Assembly (NCBI GenBank): GCA_031119205.1
Contig: JAVHYF010000007.1
Location: 1-64,000 of the forward strand
Length of the DNA stretch: 64,000 nucleotides
DNA from: Moraxellaceae bacterium
Lineage (GTDB): Bacteria; Pseudomonadota; Gammaproteobacteria; Burkholderiales; Rhodocyclaceae
Direction of reading: 5' to 3'
Position 1 is the first letter of the stretch. Each line of letters begins with the position of its first letter. Shown one piece after another: positions 25,425 through 33,751 of this stretch. The notes under the pieces were generated by a model. That model was given only the letters and a program-made list of their open reading frames with translations. It did no database searches and had not been told where the DNA came from. A program made the translations under genes and the position numbers.

Positions 25425-26267
25425 ATGGCAAAGACAATGACGATGAACACCCCTGCCAACGGCCCGACCATCCAGGTCGACAAGCTCAACCTCAGCTTCG
25501 GCATCGGCGCCAGCGCCAACCAGGTGCTGTACGACGTGGATTTCTCGGTGGAAGAGGGCGAAGCCTTCGGTCTGGTCGGCGAATCCGGTTCCGGCAAGAC
25601 CACCGTGCTGCGTTGCCTCGCCGGCCAGTACGACCACTGGCAGGGCAGCCTGTCGATCCACGGCCAGAAGCTGGGCCGCAAGCTGGACCGCGCGCGCTGC
25701 CGCAAGGTGCAGATGGTCTTCCAGGATCCCTACGGTTCGCTGCATCCGCGTCACACGGTGGAGACCGCGCTGGCCGAGCCGCTGGCCATCCATGGCATCG
25801 GCGACCGCGATGCGCGCATCGACGCCATCCTCTCCAAGGTGGGCCTGCCGCTTTCCTTCCGCTTCCGCTACCCGCACCAGCTGTCCGGCGGACAGCGCCA
25901 GCGCGTGGCCATCGCCCGCGCGCTGATCCTGGAGCCACGCATCCTGCTGCTGGACGAGCCGACCTCCGCACTGGACGTGTCCGTGCAGGCCGAGATCCTC
26001 AACCTGCTGGCCGACCTGCGCGTGCGCGACGGCCTGACCTACCTGCTGGTGACGCACGATCTCGGCGTGGTGGCCCACCTGTGCGACCGCGTGGCGGTGA
26101 TGCAGCAGGGCCGCATCGTCGACATGCAGGAATGTGCAGCGCTCAGCGGCTCGATGCCGACCCATCCCTACACCCGCATGCTGGTGGAAGCCAGCCGCCA
26201 CTACAGCCGCGAGATGGCCCAGATTGCAGCTACGGACGCTGCAGCGGCGTCGCGCGTCGCAGCCTGA
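25425..26267 (+). CDS. ABC transporter ATP-binding protein, DppF-like
   Basis: This 280-residue ATPase has Walker A GESGSGKTTVLRCL, the Q-loop in MVFQDPYGSLHPRHTVETAL, the signature LSGGQRQRVAIARAL and Walker B ILLLDEPTSALD. The QDPYGSLHPR string is typical of DppF/OppF. The C-terminus HPYTRMLVEASRHYS is short. With the DppD-like protein it forms the heterodimeric motor. It ends 11 bp before the aldolase gene, tying the transporter to the catabolic enzymes. Confidence 0.93.
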   Translation: MAKTMTMNTPANGPTIQVDKLNLSFGIGASANQVLYDVDFSVEEGEAFGLVGESGSGKTTVLRCLAGQYDHWQGSLSIHGQKLGRKLDRARCRKVQMVFQDPYGSLHPRHTVETALAEPLAIHGIGDRDARIDAILSKVGLPLSFRFRYPHQLSGGQRQRVAIARALILEPRILLLDEPTSALDVSVQAEILNLLADLRVRDGLTYLLVTHDLGVVAHLCDRVAVMQQGRIVDMQECAALSGSMPTHPYTRMLVEASRHYSREMAQIAATDAAAASRVAA

Positions 26268-26278
26268 GGAGTGCAGAT

Positions 26279-27070
26279 ATGGAAATGACCCTCAACAAGT
26301 TCAAGCGTGCGATCCAGCAGCGCGAGCTGCAGATCGGCCTGTGGTCGCACCTGTCCAACCACGTCAGCACCGAGGTGATCGGTGGCTCCGGTTTCGACTG
26401 GATCGTGCTGGATGCCGAGCATTCGCCGAACGAGACCTTCCTGCTGCACCAGCAACTGCAGGCGCTGACCGAAGGCGGCTCGCACCCGGTGGTGCGCCTG
26501 GCCTGGAACGACAAGGTGCTGATCAAGCGCGTGCTGGACATCGGCGTGCAGACGCTGCTGGTGCCTTACGTGCAGACCGCGGAAGAGGCGCGCGCCGCCG
26601 TGGCCGCGACGCGCTACCCCGGTGCCGGGACGCGTGGCTTCACTGGCCTGTCGCGCGCCTCGCGCTTCGGCCGCATCAAGGATTACCACGCCCGTGCGCA
26701 GGACGAGATCTGCGTGCTGGTGCAGGTGGAAACCGCCGAGGCGCTGGACAACCTGGAAGCGATTGCGGCAGTGGAGGGCGTCGATGGCGTGTTCATCGGC
26801 CCCGGTGACCTGTCGGCCGCGATGGGCTACCTGAACAACCCGGCGCACCCGGACATGCAGCGCATCTTCCAGCAGACCGTCGCCCGCATCATCGCCGCCG
26901 GCAAGCCCGCCGGCATCCTGACCGGCGACGAGAACCTGGCACGCCAGTACATCGACTGGGGCTGCACCTTCACTGCCGTGGGCGCCGACATTGCGCTGCT
27001 GGCGCGCGCGTCGGAGCAGCTGGCTGCGAGATTCCAGCAGGTGAAGGCAACGCGTGTAAAGGCGGCCTGA
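26279..27070 (+). CDS. HpcH/HpaI-family class II aldolase
   Basis: This 263-residue metal-dependent aldolase of the HpcH/HpaI/GarL type has GLWSHLSNHVSTEVIGGSGF, the base region VLDAEHSPNE, an Arg in PVVRLAWND, metal ligands in QVETAEAL (Glu) and GPGDLSAAMG (Asp), and the signature PGAGTRGFTGLSRASRFG. GarL cleaves 5-keto-4-deoxy-D-glucarate to pyruvate and tartronate semialdehyde. The GarR-like reductase next door makes that reaction the best guess. GAGGAG precedes the ATG at 26279. Confidence 0.93.
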   Translation: MEMTLNKFKRAIQQRELQIGLWSHLSNHVSTEVIGGSGFDWIVLDAEHSPNETFLLHQQLQALTEGGSHPVVRLAWNDKVLIKRVLDIGVQTLLVPYVQTAEEARAAVAATRYPGAGTRGFTGLSRASRFGRIKDYHARAQDEICVLVQVETAEALDNLEAIAAVEGVDGVFIGPGDLSAAMGYLNNPAHPDMQRIFQQTVARIIAAGKPAGILTGDENLARQYIDWGCTFTAVGADIALLARASEQLAARFQQVKATRVKAA

Positions 27071-27127
27071 GCAGTCTCCACGTCGTTGCCGCCCTGCTGC
27101 GAGTGACATCCCGTCTCTGCGGGTTGG

Positions 27128-27189
27128 CTTCGACGGGCTCAGCCAACGGCCGTGCCTGATCGAAGCCTCGTGCCCTGAGCCTGTCGAAG
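27128..27189. repeat. Inverted pair of a CTTCGACRGGCTCAG intergenic repeat
   Basis: CTTCGACGGGCTCAG (27128-27142) and CTGAGCCTGTCGAAG (27175-27189) are complementary at 14 of 15 positions across a 32-bp spacer. This repeat word is widespread in intergenic DNA of many high-GC Proteobacteria. It lies between the aldolase and reductase genes and may form an mRNA hairpin. Confidence 0.75.
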
Positions 27190-27267
27190 GGCGGGACTGG
27201 CGCGCGAAGGGCGTGACGACGTGTGACTGCATCCACCTATAACCCAATCATTCCCCCGGAGCATCAA

Positions 27268-28152
27268 ATGGAAAAAATCGGATTCATCGGTCTCGGCATC
27301 ATGGGCAACCCCATGGCGGCTCATCTTCTGGCTGCGGGCTACCAGGTCTTCCTGTACAGCCAGGGCGGCATTCCTGCCGAGCTGACACAGGCTGGCGGCC
27401 TCGCCTGTGCCAACTCGGCGGATGTCGCCAGCAAGGCGGACGTCATCATCACCATGGTGCCGGACACGCCGCATGTCGAAGCCGTGCTGTTCGGCGAGAA
27501 CAGCGTGTCCTCGACCATCAGCGCCGGCAAGGTGGTGGTGGACATGAGCTCCATCTCGCCGGTGGCGACCAAGGAGTTCGCCGCGCGCCTGGCGAAGCAG
27601 GGCGTGCAGTATGTCGACGCGCCGGTGTCTGGTGGCGAGGTGGGCGCGAAGGCCGCCAGCCTGACCATCATGTGCGGTGGCGAAGACGCCGTGTTCGAAC
27701 GCGTGAAGCCGCTGTTCGAGAAGATGGGCAAGAACATCACCCTGGTGGGTGGCGTCGGTGCCGGCCAGATCACCAAGGTCGCCAACCAGATCATCGTCGC
27801 CCTCAACATCGAAGCCGTGGCGGAGGCGCTGCTGCTGGCTGCCAAGGCCGGTGCCGACCCGGCCCGCGTGCGCCAGGCATTGATGGGCGGCTTCGCCAAC
27901 TCGCGCGTGCTGGAAGTGCATGGCGAGCGCATGGTGAAGCGCACCTTCAATCCGGGTTTCCGCATCGAACTGCACCAGAAAGATCTGAACCTCGCGCTGT
28001 CCACCGCGCGCGCGGTCGGCGTGTCGCTACCCAACACCGCCACCGCGCAGGAACTGTTCAACAGCTGCGCCGCAAATGGTGGCTCGCAGTGGGACCACTC
28101 CGGCATGGTGCGCGCGCTGGAGAAGCTCGCCAACTTCGAGATCGGCCAGTAG
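27268..28152 (+). CDS. garR: 2-hydroxy-3-oxopropionate (tartronate semialdehyde) reductase
   Basis: The 294-residue product, the same length as E. coli GarR, is a beta-hydroxyacid dehydrogenase. It has the Rossmann motif GFIGLGIMGNPMAAHLL, substrate-binding DAPVSGGEVGA, the catalytic Lys region GAGQITKVANQII and a C-terminal HQKDLNLAL motif. It should reduce tartronate semialdehyde to D-glycerate with NAD(P)H. It sits between the aldolase that makes this intermediate and the glycerate kinase that uses the product. An upstream in-frame extension is not protein-like. Confidence 0.94.
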   Translation: MEKIGFIGLGIMGNPMAAHLLAAGYQVFLYSQGGIPAELTQAGGLACANSADVASKADVIITMVPDTPHVEAVLFGENSVSSTISAGKVVVDMSSISPVATKEFAARLAKQGVQYVDAPVSGGEVGAKAASLTIMCGGEDAVFERVKPLFEKMGKNITLVGGVGAGQITKVANQIIVALNIEAVAEALLLAAKAGADPARVRQALMGGFANSRVLEVHGERMVKRTFNPGFRIELHQKDLNLALSTARAVGVSLPNTATAQELFNSCAANGGSQWDHSGMVRALEKLANFEIGQ

Positions 28153-28165
28153 TCATTACTGGACT

Positions 28166-28278
28166 TAGGGTGGGTTCGGCCTGGATTGTCCAACCCGGCG
28201 ACAACCCACCGTCTGCGCAGGCCATACACATGTCAGCCTGCGAGGCATCGTGGTGGGTTGCTTCGCGAACCCACCCTA
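28166..28278. repeat. Inverted TAGGGTGGGTTCG repeat pair
   Basis: TAGGGTGGGTTCG (28166-28178) and CGAACCCACCCTA (28266-28278) are perfectly complementary 13-mers, with additional AACCCACC/GGTGGGTT words between them. They fill most of the gap between the reductase and the glycerate kinase. This is another REP-like intergenic element, distinct from those at 17.7 and 27.1 kb. Confidence 0.75.
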
Positions 28279-28312
28279 CGTCCACATTCAGCGCTTTGTG
28301 GTGCAACAACGT

Positions 28313-29575
28313 ATGACACCTGACCCCGCAACACTCCTGCGCCAGATGGCAGACGCGGCCATCGCCGCTGTGGCGCCCGCGCGTTGTCTGCCGCCGCATC
28401 TGCCGAGGCCGCCGAAAGGCCGCACGGTCGTCATCGGTGCCGGCAAGGCTGCTGCTGCCATGGCGCAGGCAGTCGAAGCGCATTGGGACGGCCCGCTGTC
28501 CGGGCTGGTTGTCACGCGGTACGGGCACGGCGCCGACTGCAGGCACATCGAGGTGGTGGAGGCGGCGCATCCAGTGCCAGACGAAGCCGGTCGTGCAGCG
28601 GCGGGCCGCATCCTGGAAATGGTGCAGGGGCTGACTGCGGACGACCTCGTGCTGTGCCTGATCTCCGGCGGCGGCTCTGCGCTGCTTGCGCTGCCGCCCG
28701 AGGGCATCGCACTCGCCGACAAGCAGGCTATCAACCGTGCCTTGCTGCGTTCAGGGGCGTCCATCGGCGAGATGAACTGCGTGCGCAAGCACCTCTCCGC
28801 CATCAAGGGTGGCCGGCTGGGTGCTGCCTGTGCACCGGCGCGCGTGGTCACCCTGCTGATTTCCGATGTGCCCGGCGACGACCCTGCGGTCATCGCATCG
28901 GGACCGACCTTGCCCGACGCGACGACCTGCGCGGATGCGCTCGACATCCTGCATCGTCATGGCATTGCAGTGCCGGCCAACGTGCACGCGCACCTCGCGA
29001 GTGGCCGTGGCGAGACGCCCAAGCCCGGCGATCCGCGCTTCGAAGGCCACGAGCTGAAAGTGCTGGCGACTGCGCAACATGCACTGGAGGCCGCCGCGGA
29101 CGTGGCGCGCGCCGCGGGCATCGCCCCGGTGATCCTCGGCAATGCCCTGGAGGGCGAGTCACGCGACGTCGCCAGAGTGCACGCCGCCATCGCGCACCAG
29201 ATACGCCAGCATGGCCAGCCCGTCGCGGCCCCGTGCGTGCTGGTTTCCGGCGGTGAGACCACGGTGACCGTGCGTGGCAAGGGACGTGGCGGCCGCAACG
29301 CGGAGTTCCTGCTCGCGCTGGCGGATGCGCTGAACGGTGCTGCCGGCATCCATGCGCTGGCGCTGGATACGGACGGCATCGACGGCAGTGAGGATAATGC
29401 TGGTTGCATTCTGGCACCTGACAGTCTTGCGCGTGCCGGCGCCAAGGGTCTTTCGGCAAAGCGGATGCTGGCTGACAACGACGGCTATGGCTTCTTCGCC
29501 GCGCTCGACCAGCTCATCGTCACCGGTCCGACGCGGACCAACGTCAATGACTTGCGCCTGATCTTCATCGCCTAG
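28313..29575 (+). CDS. Glycerate 2-kinase, MOFRL family (type II)
   Basis: The 420-residue protein has the type II glycerate kinase layout. An N-terminal domain carries VIGAGKAAAAMAQA and the SGGGSALLALP loop with NCVRKHLSAIKGG. A C-terminal MOFRL domain contains GRNAEFLLALADAL and ALDTDGIDGSEDNAG. These enzymes phosphorylate D-glycerate to 2-phosphoglycerate, feeding lower glycolysis. It completes the pathway from aldarate via aldolase and GarR. The ATG at 28313 is preferred over an in-frame upstream start inside the repeat. Confidence 0.93.
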   Translation: MTPDPATLLRQMADAAIAAVAPARCLPPHLPRPPKGRTVVIGAGKAAAAMAQAVEAHWDGPLSGLVVTRYGHGADCRHIEVVEAAHPVPDEAGRAAAGRILEMVQGLTADDLVLCLISGGGSALLALPPEGIALADKQAINRALLRSGASIGEMNCVRKHLSAIKGGRLGAACAPARVVTLLISDVPGDDPAVIASGPTLPDATTCADALDILHRHGIAVPANVHAHLASGRGETPKPGDPRFEGHELKVLATAQHALEAAADVARAAGIAPVILGNALEGESRDVARVHAAIAHQIRQHGQPVAAPCVLVSGGETTVTVRGKGRGGRNAEFLLALADALNGAAGIHALALDTDGIDGSEDNAGCILAPDSLARAGAKGLSAKRMLADNDGYGFFAALDQLIVTGPTRTNVNDLRLIFIA

Positions 29576-29583
29576 CCGCAGCT

Positions 29584-29610
29584 CGCCGGCACCTCGCCTG
29601 GAGGCCGGCG
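29584..29610 (+). other. 7-bp GC hairpin after the glycerate kinase gene
   Basis: CGCCGGC (29584-29590) and GCCGGCG (29604-29610) pair around a 13-nt loop just after the stop. There is no T-run, so termination is uncertain. Confidence 0.35.
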
Positions 29611-29673
29611 CGTCATGCGGGAAGAAGGCGTCCGGCGCATTCCCACAACGATCAATCGATGGAGGATCGAAGA

Positions 29674-30780
29674 ATGTCCATGTCCGCTCAGGTAAGGTTG
29701 CGGTTTCTGAGGAACGCAGGTCTGGCGATCATGATCGGAGCTCTCGGGGCGTGCGCCACGACACCACGCCCATCGGCCACCTATGTGTATGTCGCGAACG
29801 CCGACAGTCGTGAAGTGCGCGTGTCGCGCCTGGATCCGGCGGGCGGCCTGACGCCGTTGCAGCAATTGCCGGTGGAAGGGTCCGCCATGCCGATGGCAGT
29901 CAGTCCGGACAAGCGCTTCCTGTTCGTGTCGCTCCGCACGGCTCCGTTCCGTGTGGCATCCCTGGCCATCGATCCGGCGACGGGGCAATTGCGCCCGGTC
30001 GGCAACTACCCCTTGCCGGACAATATGGCGAACATTTCCACCGACCGCACGGGCCGCCTGCTGTTCGCCGCGTCCTACGGGGGTAACAAGCTCAGCGTCA
30101 GCCGCATCGCTGCGGACGGCAGTGTCGCGGCCGCACACCAGGTCATAGAAACGAAGCCGATGGCGCACAGCGTCCAGGCCTCACCTGACAACCGCACGGT
30201 GCTGGCGACCAGCCTGGGTGGGGACGAGGTGATGCTGTTCTCCCTGGACGCGAGTGCCGGTGTGCTGACGCCGCGCACGCCATCCAGCATTGCGTTGCCG
30301 CCGAAGTCGGGGCCGCGTCACGTCGTGTTCGGCCCTGATGGCCGTTTCGCCTACCTGCTCAACGAGCTGGACTCGGGCATCCACGTGCTGGCGCTCGATC
30401 GCCAGACCTCCGAGTGGCGGCTCGTCCAGTCGGACTCCGCACTGCCTCCCGGTTTCACCGGCAAGCCCTGGGGTGCTGACATCCACGTGACGCCTGACGG
30501 CAAGTTCCTGTACGCATCAGAGCGTGGATCGGACACCCTGGCGGCGTTCCGCATCGATGCACAGAGCGGGCGCATTGCCCGCATCGCCAACTACCCGACC
30601 GAAACCCAGCCGCGTGGCTTCAACATCGACCCGGGTGGTCGCTACGTGCTGGTGGCGGGGCAGAAGACCGACAGCATCACGGTCTACGAGATCGACCCCG
30701 CGCAAGGAAGCCTGCGCAGCATCGGCCGGCACGCCAGTGGCAAGAACCCGAACTGGATAGAGATCGTCGCGTTTCCCTGA
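29674..30780 (+). CDS. Lactonase-like beta-propeller lipoprotein (Pgl/YbhE family)
   Basis: This 368-residue protein starts with a lipoprotein signal (hydrophobic LAIMIGALGAC, cut before Cys) and then forms a seven-bladed propeller of the 6-phosphogluconolactonase/YbhE type. It shows the repeated YVANADSREVRVSRLDPAGG and FLYASERGSDTLAAFRIDAQ strings. Cytoplasmic Pgl lacks a lipobox, so this version acts in the periplasm or at the membrane. Next to the aldarate genes it may open aldarolactones before uptake, but that is inference. GGAGG at 29661-29665 supports the ATG at 29674. Confidence 0.82.
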   Translation: MSMSAQVRLRFLRNAGLAIMIGALGACATTPRPSATYVYVANADSREVRVSRLDPAGGLTPLQQLPVEGSAMPMAVSPDKRFLFVSLRTAPFRVASLAIDPATGQLRPVGNYPLPDNMANISTDRTGRLLFAASYGGNKLSVSRIAADGSVAAAHQVIETKPMAHSVQASPDNRTVLATSLGGDEVMLFSLDASAGVLTPRTPSSIALPPKSGPRHVVFGPDGRFAYLLNELDSGIHVLALDRQTSEWRLVQSDSALPPGFTGKPWGADIHVTPDGKFLYASERGSDTLAAFRIDAQSGRIARIANYPTETQPRGFNIDPGGRYVLVAGQKTDSITVYEIDPAQGSLRSIGRHASGKNPNWIEIVAFP

Positions 30781-30873
30781 CACACATTGCCAGACAGGCG
30801 CAGGTGGCGGCAACTAGACTTCATCCGTCCGTCATGTATATGCGTTCCGGTTGAACCGGATCATGGAAAATGG

Positions 30874-30905
30874 CGCGGGCCGGAGGCAGCATGCTCCGGC
30901 CCGCG
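30874..30905 (+). terminator. Strong 12-bp GC hairpin before the orphan SBP gene
   Basis: CGCGGGCCGGAG (30874-30885) and CTCCGGCCCGCG (30894-30905) pair perfectly around an 8-nt loop, followed by TTCTCG. It may terminate or attenuate readthrough from the lactonase gene. The weak T-run lowers confidence. Confidence 0.5.
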
Positions 30906-30943
30906 TTCTCGTGACGCGGATCATTCATCCAGAGGCAAGCAGC

Positions 30944-32842
30944 ATGAAGCACATGGTTTTGCCGACAGCCTTGTTGTTGTCGGGTTTTGCAGGGACGGTC
31001 GGTGCCTATACGCAGGCACCGATGCTGGAGAGACTGGTCAAGGAGGGACGCCTGGTCGACGTGGACCGGCGCCTGCCGGAACGCCCCGAGGTGATCAAGC
31101 CACTGACGCGGGTGGGTGTGTACGGCGGCACGCTGCGCAGTGGCTTGCGCGGGCCGGGGGATCAGCACGGCGTCATGCGCCTGATCGGCAACCAGGGGCT
31201 GGTGCGCTGGAACTACGACTTCAGCGCCGTCGTGCCCAACCTGGCGGAGCGCTGGGAGATCAGCAGCGACGCCACGGAGTTCACGTTCCACCTGCGCAAG
31301 GGCACGCGCTGGTCGGATGGCAATCCTCTCACCGCTGAGGACATCGTCTTCTCGATGAACGACCTGGTGGCCAACAAGCAGTTCTATCCGGCCACGCCAT
31401 CGATGTTCGTCATCAAGGACAAGACGCCGACGGTGACAGCCGTCAATGCCGAGACCGTGCGCTTCAAGTTCCCGGCGCCGTACATTTCCTTCCTGAGCCA
31501 GCTGGCCACGCCCGTCGCGCAACATCCGACGATGTGGCAGAAGAAGTACTGCAGCCAGTTCCATCCGAACTACAACCTGCAGGTGTCCGATCTTGCTGCG
31601 AGGGAGAAGCAGAAGGACTGGACGGGACTGATGCGCCTCAAGTGCGCAGACATCGAGGTGCGCACGCGCTATGCCAACCCGGACAGGCCAACGCTGGAAC
31701 CGTGGGTGATCCGTGAGCCGTATCTCGACGCGTCGAAGCGGGTCGTGCTGGAGCGCAACCCGTACTTCTGGCAGGTCGACACCAAGGGCCAGCAGTTGCC
31801 ATATATCGACCGCATTGAGATGAAAGTCCATGCGGAGGTGGAGGACCTGCTGTTCGACGTGGTGACCGGCGCTGTCGACTTCCAGCATCGGCATACCTCC
31901 GGCATCCAGAACAGGCCGGTGCTGCAGGAGAACCAGGGCAAGGGCCGTTACAAGGCGTTCGACTCGGTCAACGTGAACGCCAACTCCGCCGGCCTGTGGC
32001 TCAACCAGAGCACGCTGAACCCGAAGCTGCGCGCCTTGATGCGGCAACTGCCTTTCCGTCAGGCGCTGTCTTACGCCATCAATCGCAGCGACGTGAACGA
32101 CCTGGTCTTCGTCGGCCAGGGAACGCCCTGGCAATCCGGGCCGCTGCCGCAGAGCCAGTTCTACAACGCGAAGCTGGCCACGCAGTACACCGCGTTCGAC
32201 ATCAAGCAGGCGAACGCGCTGCTCGATGGCCTCGGCCTGAAAGCACGCGATGCCCAGGGGTTCCGGCAGTATCCGGATGGTGGTCGCGTCGAGATCGTGG
32301 CGATTTCCCAGGCATCGCAGCAGACCATGAACGACGTGCTCGACGTCGTGCGCAATCACTGGCGCGCCGTCGGCATTTCACTGGTCATCAATCCTCTGGA
32401 GCGTGGGCCGTTCTTCGATCGTGCCGAGAAAAGCCAGTACGACCTGAGTATCGATGTGATTCCCGGCGGCCTGGACGCCACGCTCAACCCACGCGCATTC
32501 GTGACGATGCATCCGCAGGAATCACGACAGAGCACCTTGTGGGCCAAGTGGTACCTGTCGGATGGCAAGCTCGGCGAGGAGCCGAGTCCGGGCATGAAGC
32601 GCCGCCTGCAACTTTACGACCAGTGGCTGGCCGCGCGTTCGCAGGCCGAAGCAGACGGGCTGTTCAAGCAGATACTCCAGCTTGCGGCGGACGAGTTCGA
32701 GGTGATCGGCACCGTGCGCCCGCCGGTCGATACCGGCATCTACCGGGACAGTCTGGTCAACGTCTACGACAAGATGCCTTCTGGCTGGACTTATCCCACA
32801 CCCGCACCCGTACTGTTGCAGCAGTGGTTCTACGGAAAGTGA
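30944..32842 (+). CDS. Orphan ABC substrate-binding protein, family 5
   Basis: The 632-residue secreted protein has a signal peptide (MKHMVLPTALLLSGFAGTVG, then AYT). It shows the family 5 fold: GVYGGTLRSGLRGPG, NLAERWEISSDATEFTFHLR and KGTRWSDGNPLTAEDIVFSM. It is longer than typical DppA and belongs to the larger subgroup that includes proteins annotated as peptide or microcin-type binding proteins. No permease or ATPase genes follow, so it may serve the transporter at 22.6-26.3 kb or one elsewhere. It ends in a terminator region shared with convergent gloB. Confidence 0.85.
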   Translation: MKHMVLPTALLLSGFAGTVGAYTQAPMLERLVKEGRLVDVDRRLPERPEVIKPLTRVGVYGGTLRSGLRGPGDQHGVMRLIGNQGLVRWNYDFSAVVPNLAERWEISSDATEFTFHLRKGTRWSDGNPLTAEDIVFSMNDLVANKQFYPATPSMFVIKDKTPTVTAVNAETVRFKFPAPYISFLSQLATPVAQHPTMWQKKYCSQFHPNYNLQVSDLAAREKQKDWTGLMRLKCADIEVRTRYANPDRPTLEPWVIREPYLDASKRVVLERNPYFWQVDTKGQQLPYIDRIEMKVHAEVEDLLFDVVTGAVDFQHRHTSGIQNRPVLQENQGKGRYKAFDSVNVNANSAGLWLNQSTLNPKLRALMRQLPFRQALSYAINRSDVNDLVFVGQGTPWQSGPLPQSQFYNAKLATQYTAFDIKQANALLDGLGLKARDAQGFRQYPDGGRVEIVAISQASQQTMNDVLDVVRNHWRAVGISLVINPLERGPFFDRAEKSQYDLSIDVIPGGLDATLNPRAFVTMHPQESRQSTLWAKWYLSDGKLGEEPSPGMKRRLQLYDQWLAARSQAEADGLFKQILQLAADEFEVIGTVRPPVDTGIYRDSLVNVYDKMPSGWTYPTPAPVLLQQWFYGK

Positions 32843-32859
32843 GCGCCGGGACCTGATGT

Positions 32860-32891
32860 GAGTGAGCGGCCGCGCGGGTGGCCGCTCACTC
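32860..32891 (+). other. 12-bp hairpin after the orphan SBP gene
   Basis: GAGTGAGCGGCC (32860-32871) and GGCCGCTCACTC (32880-32891) pair perfectly around an 8-nt loop. No T-run follows, but it sits directly before the terminator at 32916. Confidence 0.5.
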
Positions 32892-32915
32892 CGCTGAATG
32901 CTGCGCCACGCATGT

Positions 32916-32944
32916 CCCGGACGGAGTCGTCCGGGTGCTTTTCT
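32916..32944 (+). terminator. Rho-independent terminator between convergent genes
   Basis: CCCGGACG-GAGT-CGTCCGGG (32916-32935) is an 8-bp perfect stem followed by TGCTTTTCT. It ends just before the gloB stop and closes the rightward unit. Confidence 0.8.
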
Positions 32945-33724
32945 CTAGAAGCGGTCCTTCCACGCGCGTAGCGCAGCAAAGACAGCCGCATCGTCGGCGA
33001 GTGCACTGCCTGCTTCCGCCTCGACGATCCCTCTCACCGCTGGCAGATCGCAACGCAGGAAGGGATTGATCGCACGTTCTGTCGCAATCGTCGATGGCAG
33101 GGTGGGGCTGTCTTCGGTGCGCAATGCCTCGCATTGCGCCTGGAAAGCCTCACGCTCTGCGTTGTCCGGTTCCACCGCTTTCGCGAAGCGCAGGTTGGAC
33201 AGCGTGTATTCGTGCGTGCAGTACACGCGGGTCTGCGGCGGCAGAGTGCGCAAGCGCATCAGCGATGCATGCAGTTGTGCAGCGGTACCACCCAGCAGCC
33301 TGCCGCAGCCTGCCGAGAACAAAGTGTCGCCACAGAACAACACGTCGTCCGACAGCCAGGCGATGTGATCCTCGGTGTGGCCAGGAATGAACCAGATGTC
33401 GAAGCGACGCCCTAGGCCAGGCACCGAGGGCGTATCGCCTTCGCCCACGGCATGCGTCACGCAGGGAATGCTGCCCGGACCGAAGACAGGCACCGGATGC
33501 TGCGCGACGATTTCCGCAACGCCACCGATGTGGTCAGCGTGCCGATGGGTGATGAGGATGGCCGTGAGCGTCAGGCCGTGCGCAGCCAGATGCCGCAGCA
33601 CCGGGGCGGCTTCGCCCGGATCCACCACGACGCAGGAACTGCCCTCGTGCAGGGCCCAGATGTAGTTGTCACGCAGCGCGCGCAACGGGACGATTTCGGC
33701 AACAATGTCCGCCTTGGCATTCAT
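32945..33724 (-). CDS. gloB: Hydroxyacylglutathione hydrolase (glyoxalase II)
   Basis: This 259-residue metallo-beta-lactamase-fold enzyme has the dinuclear metal motif THRHADH, a further ligand His in WFIPGHTEDH, the bridging Asp in LFCGDTLFSAGCGR and the glutathione-binding YCTHEYTLSNLRFA. It hydrolyses S-lactoylglutathione to D-lactate in methylglyoxal detoxification. It is divergent from the yafS-like methyltransferase (27 bp apart), the conserved gloB-yafS-rnhA order of Beta- and Gammaproteobacteria. Confidence 0.97.
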   Translation of the reverse strand: MNAKADIVAEIVPLRALRDNYIWALHEGSSCVVVDPGEAAPVLRHLAAHGLTLTAILITHRHADHIGGVAEIVAQHPVPVFGPGSIPCVTHAVGEGDTPSVPGLGRRFDIWFIPGHTEDHIAWLSDDVLFCGDTLFSAGCGRLLGGTAAQLHASLMRLRTLPPQTRVYCTHEYTLSNLRFAKAVEPDNAEREAFQAQCEALRTEDSPTLPSTIATERAINPFLRCDLPAVRGIVEAEAGSALADDAAVFAALRAWKDRF

Positions 33725-33751
33725 GCGTGCATTCTGGCGCCCCGTCTCACG

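Noticed and set aside
24423-26201. 592-codon minus-strand open frame
   Set aside because: It is antisense to the two ABC ATPase genes and has a shadow-type composition with no recognisable motif.
30821-32359. 512-codon minus-strand open frame
   Set aside because: It is antisense to the orphan binding protein, whose signal peptide and family motifs are unambiguous.
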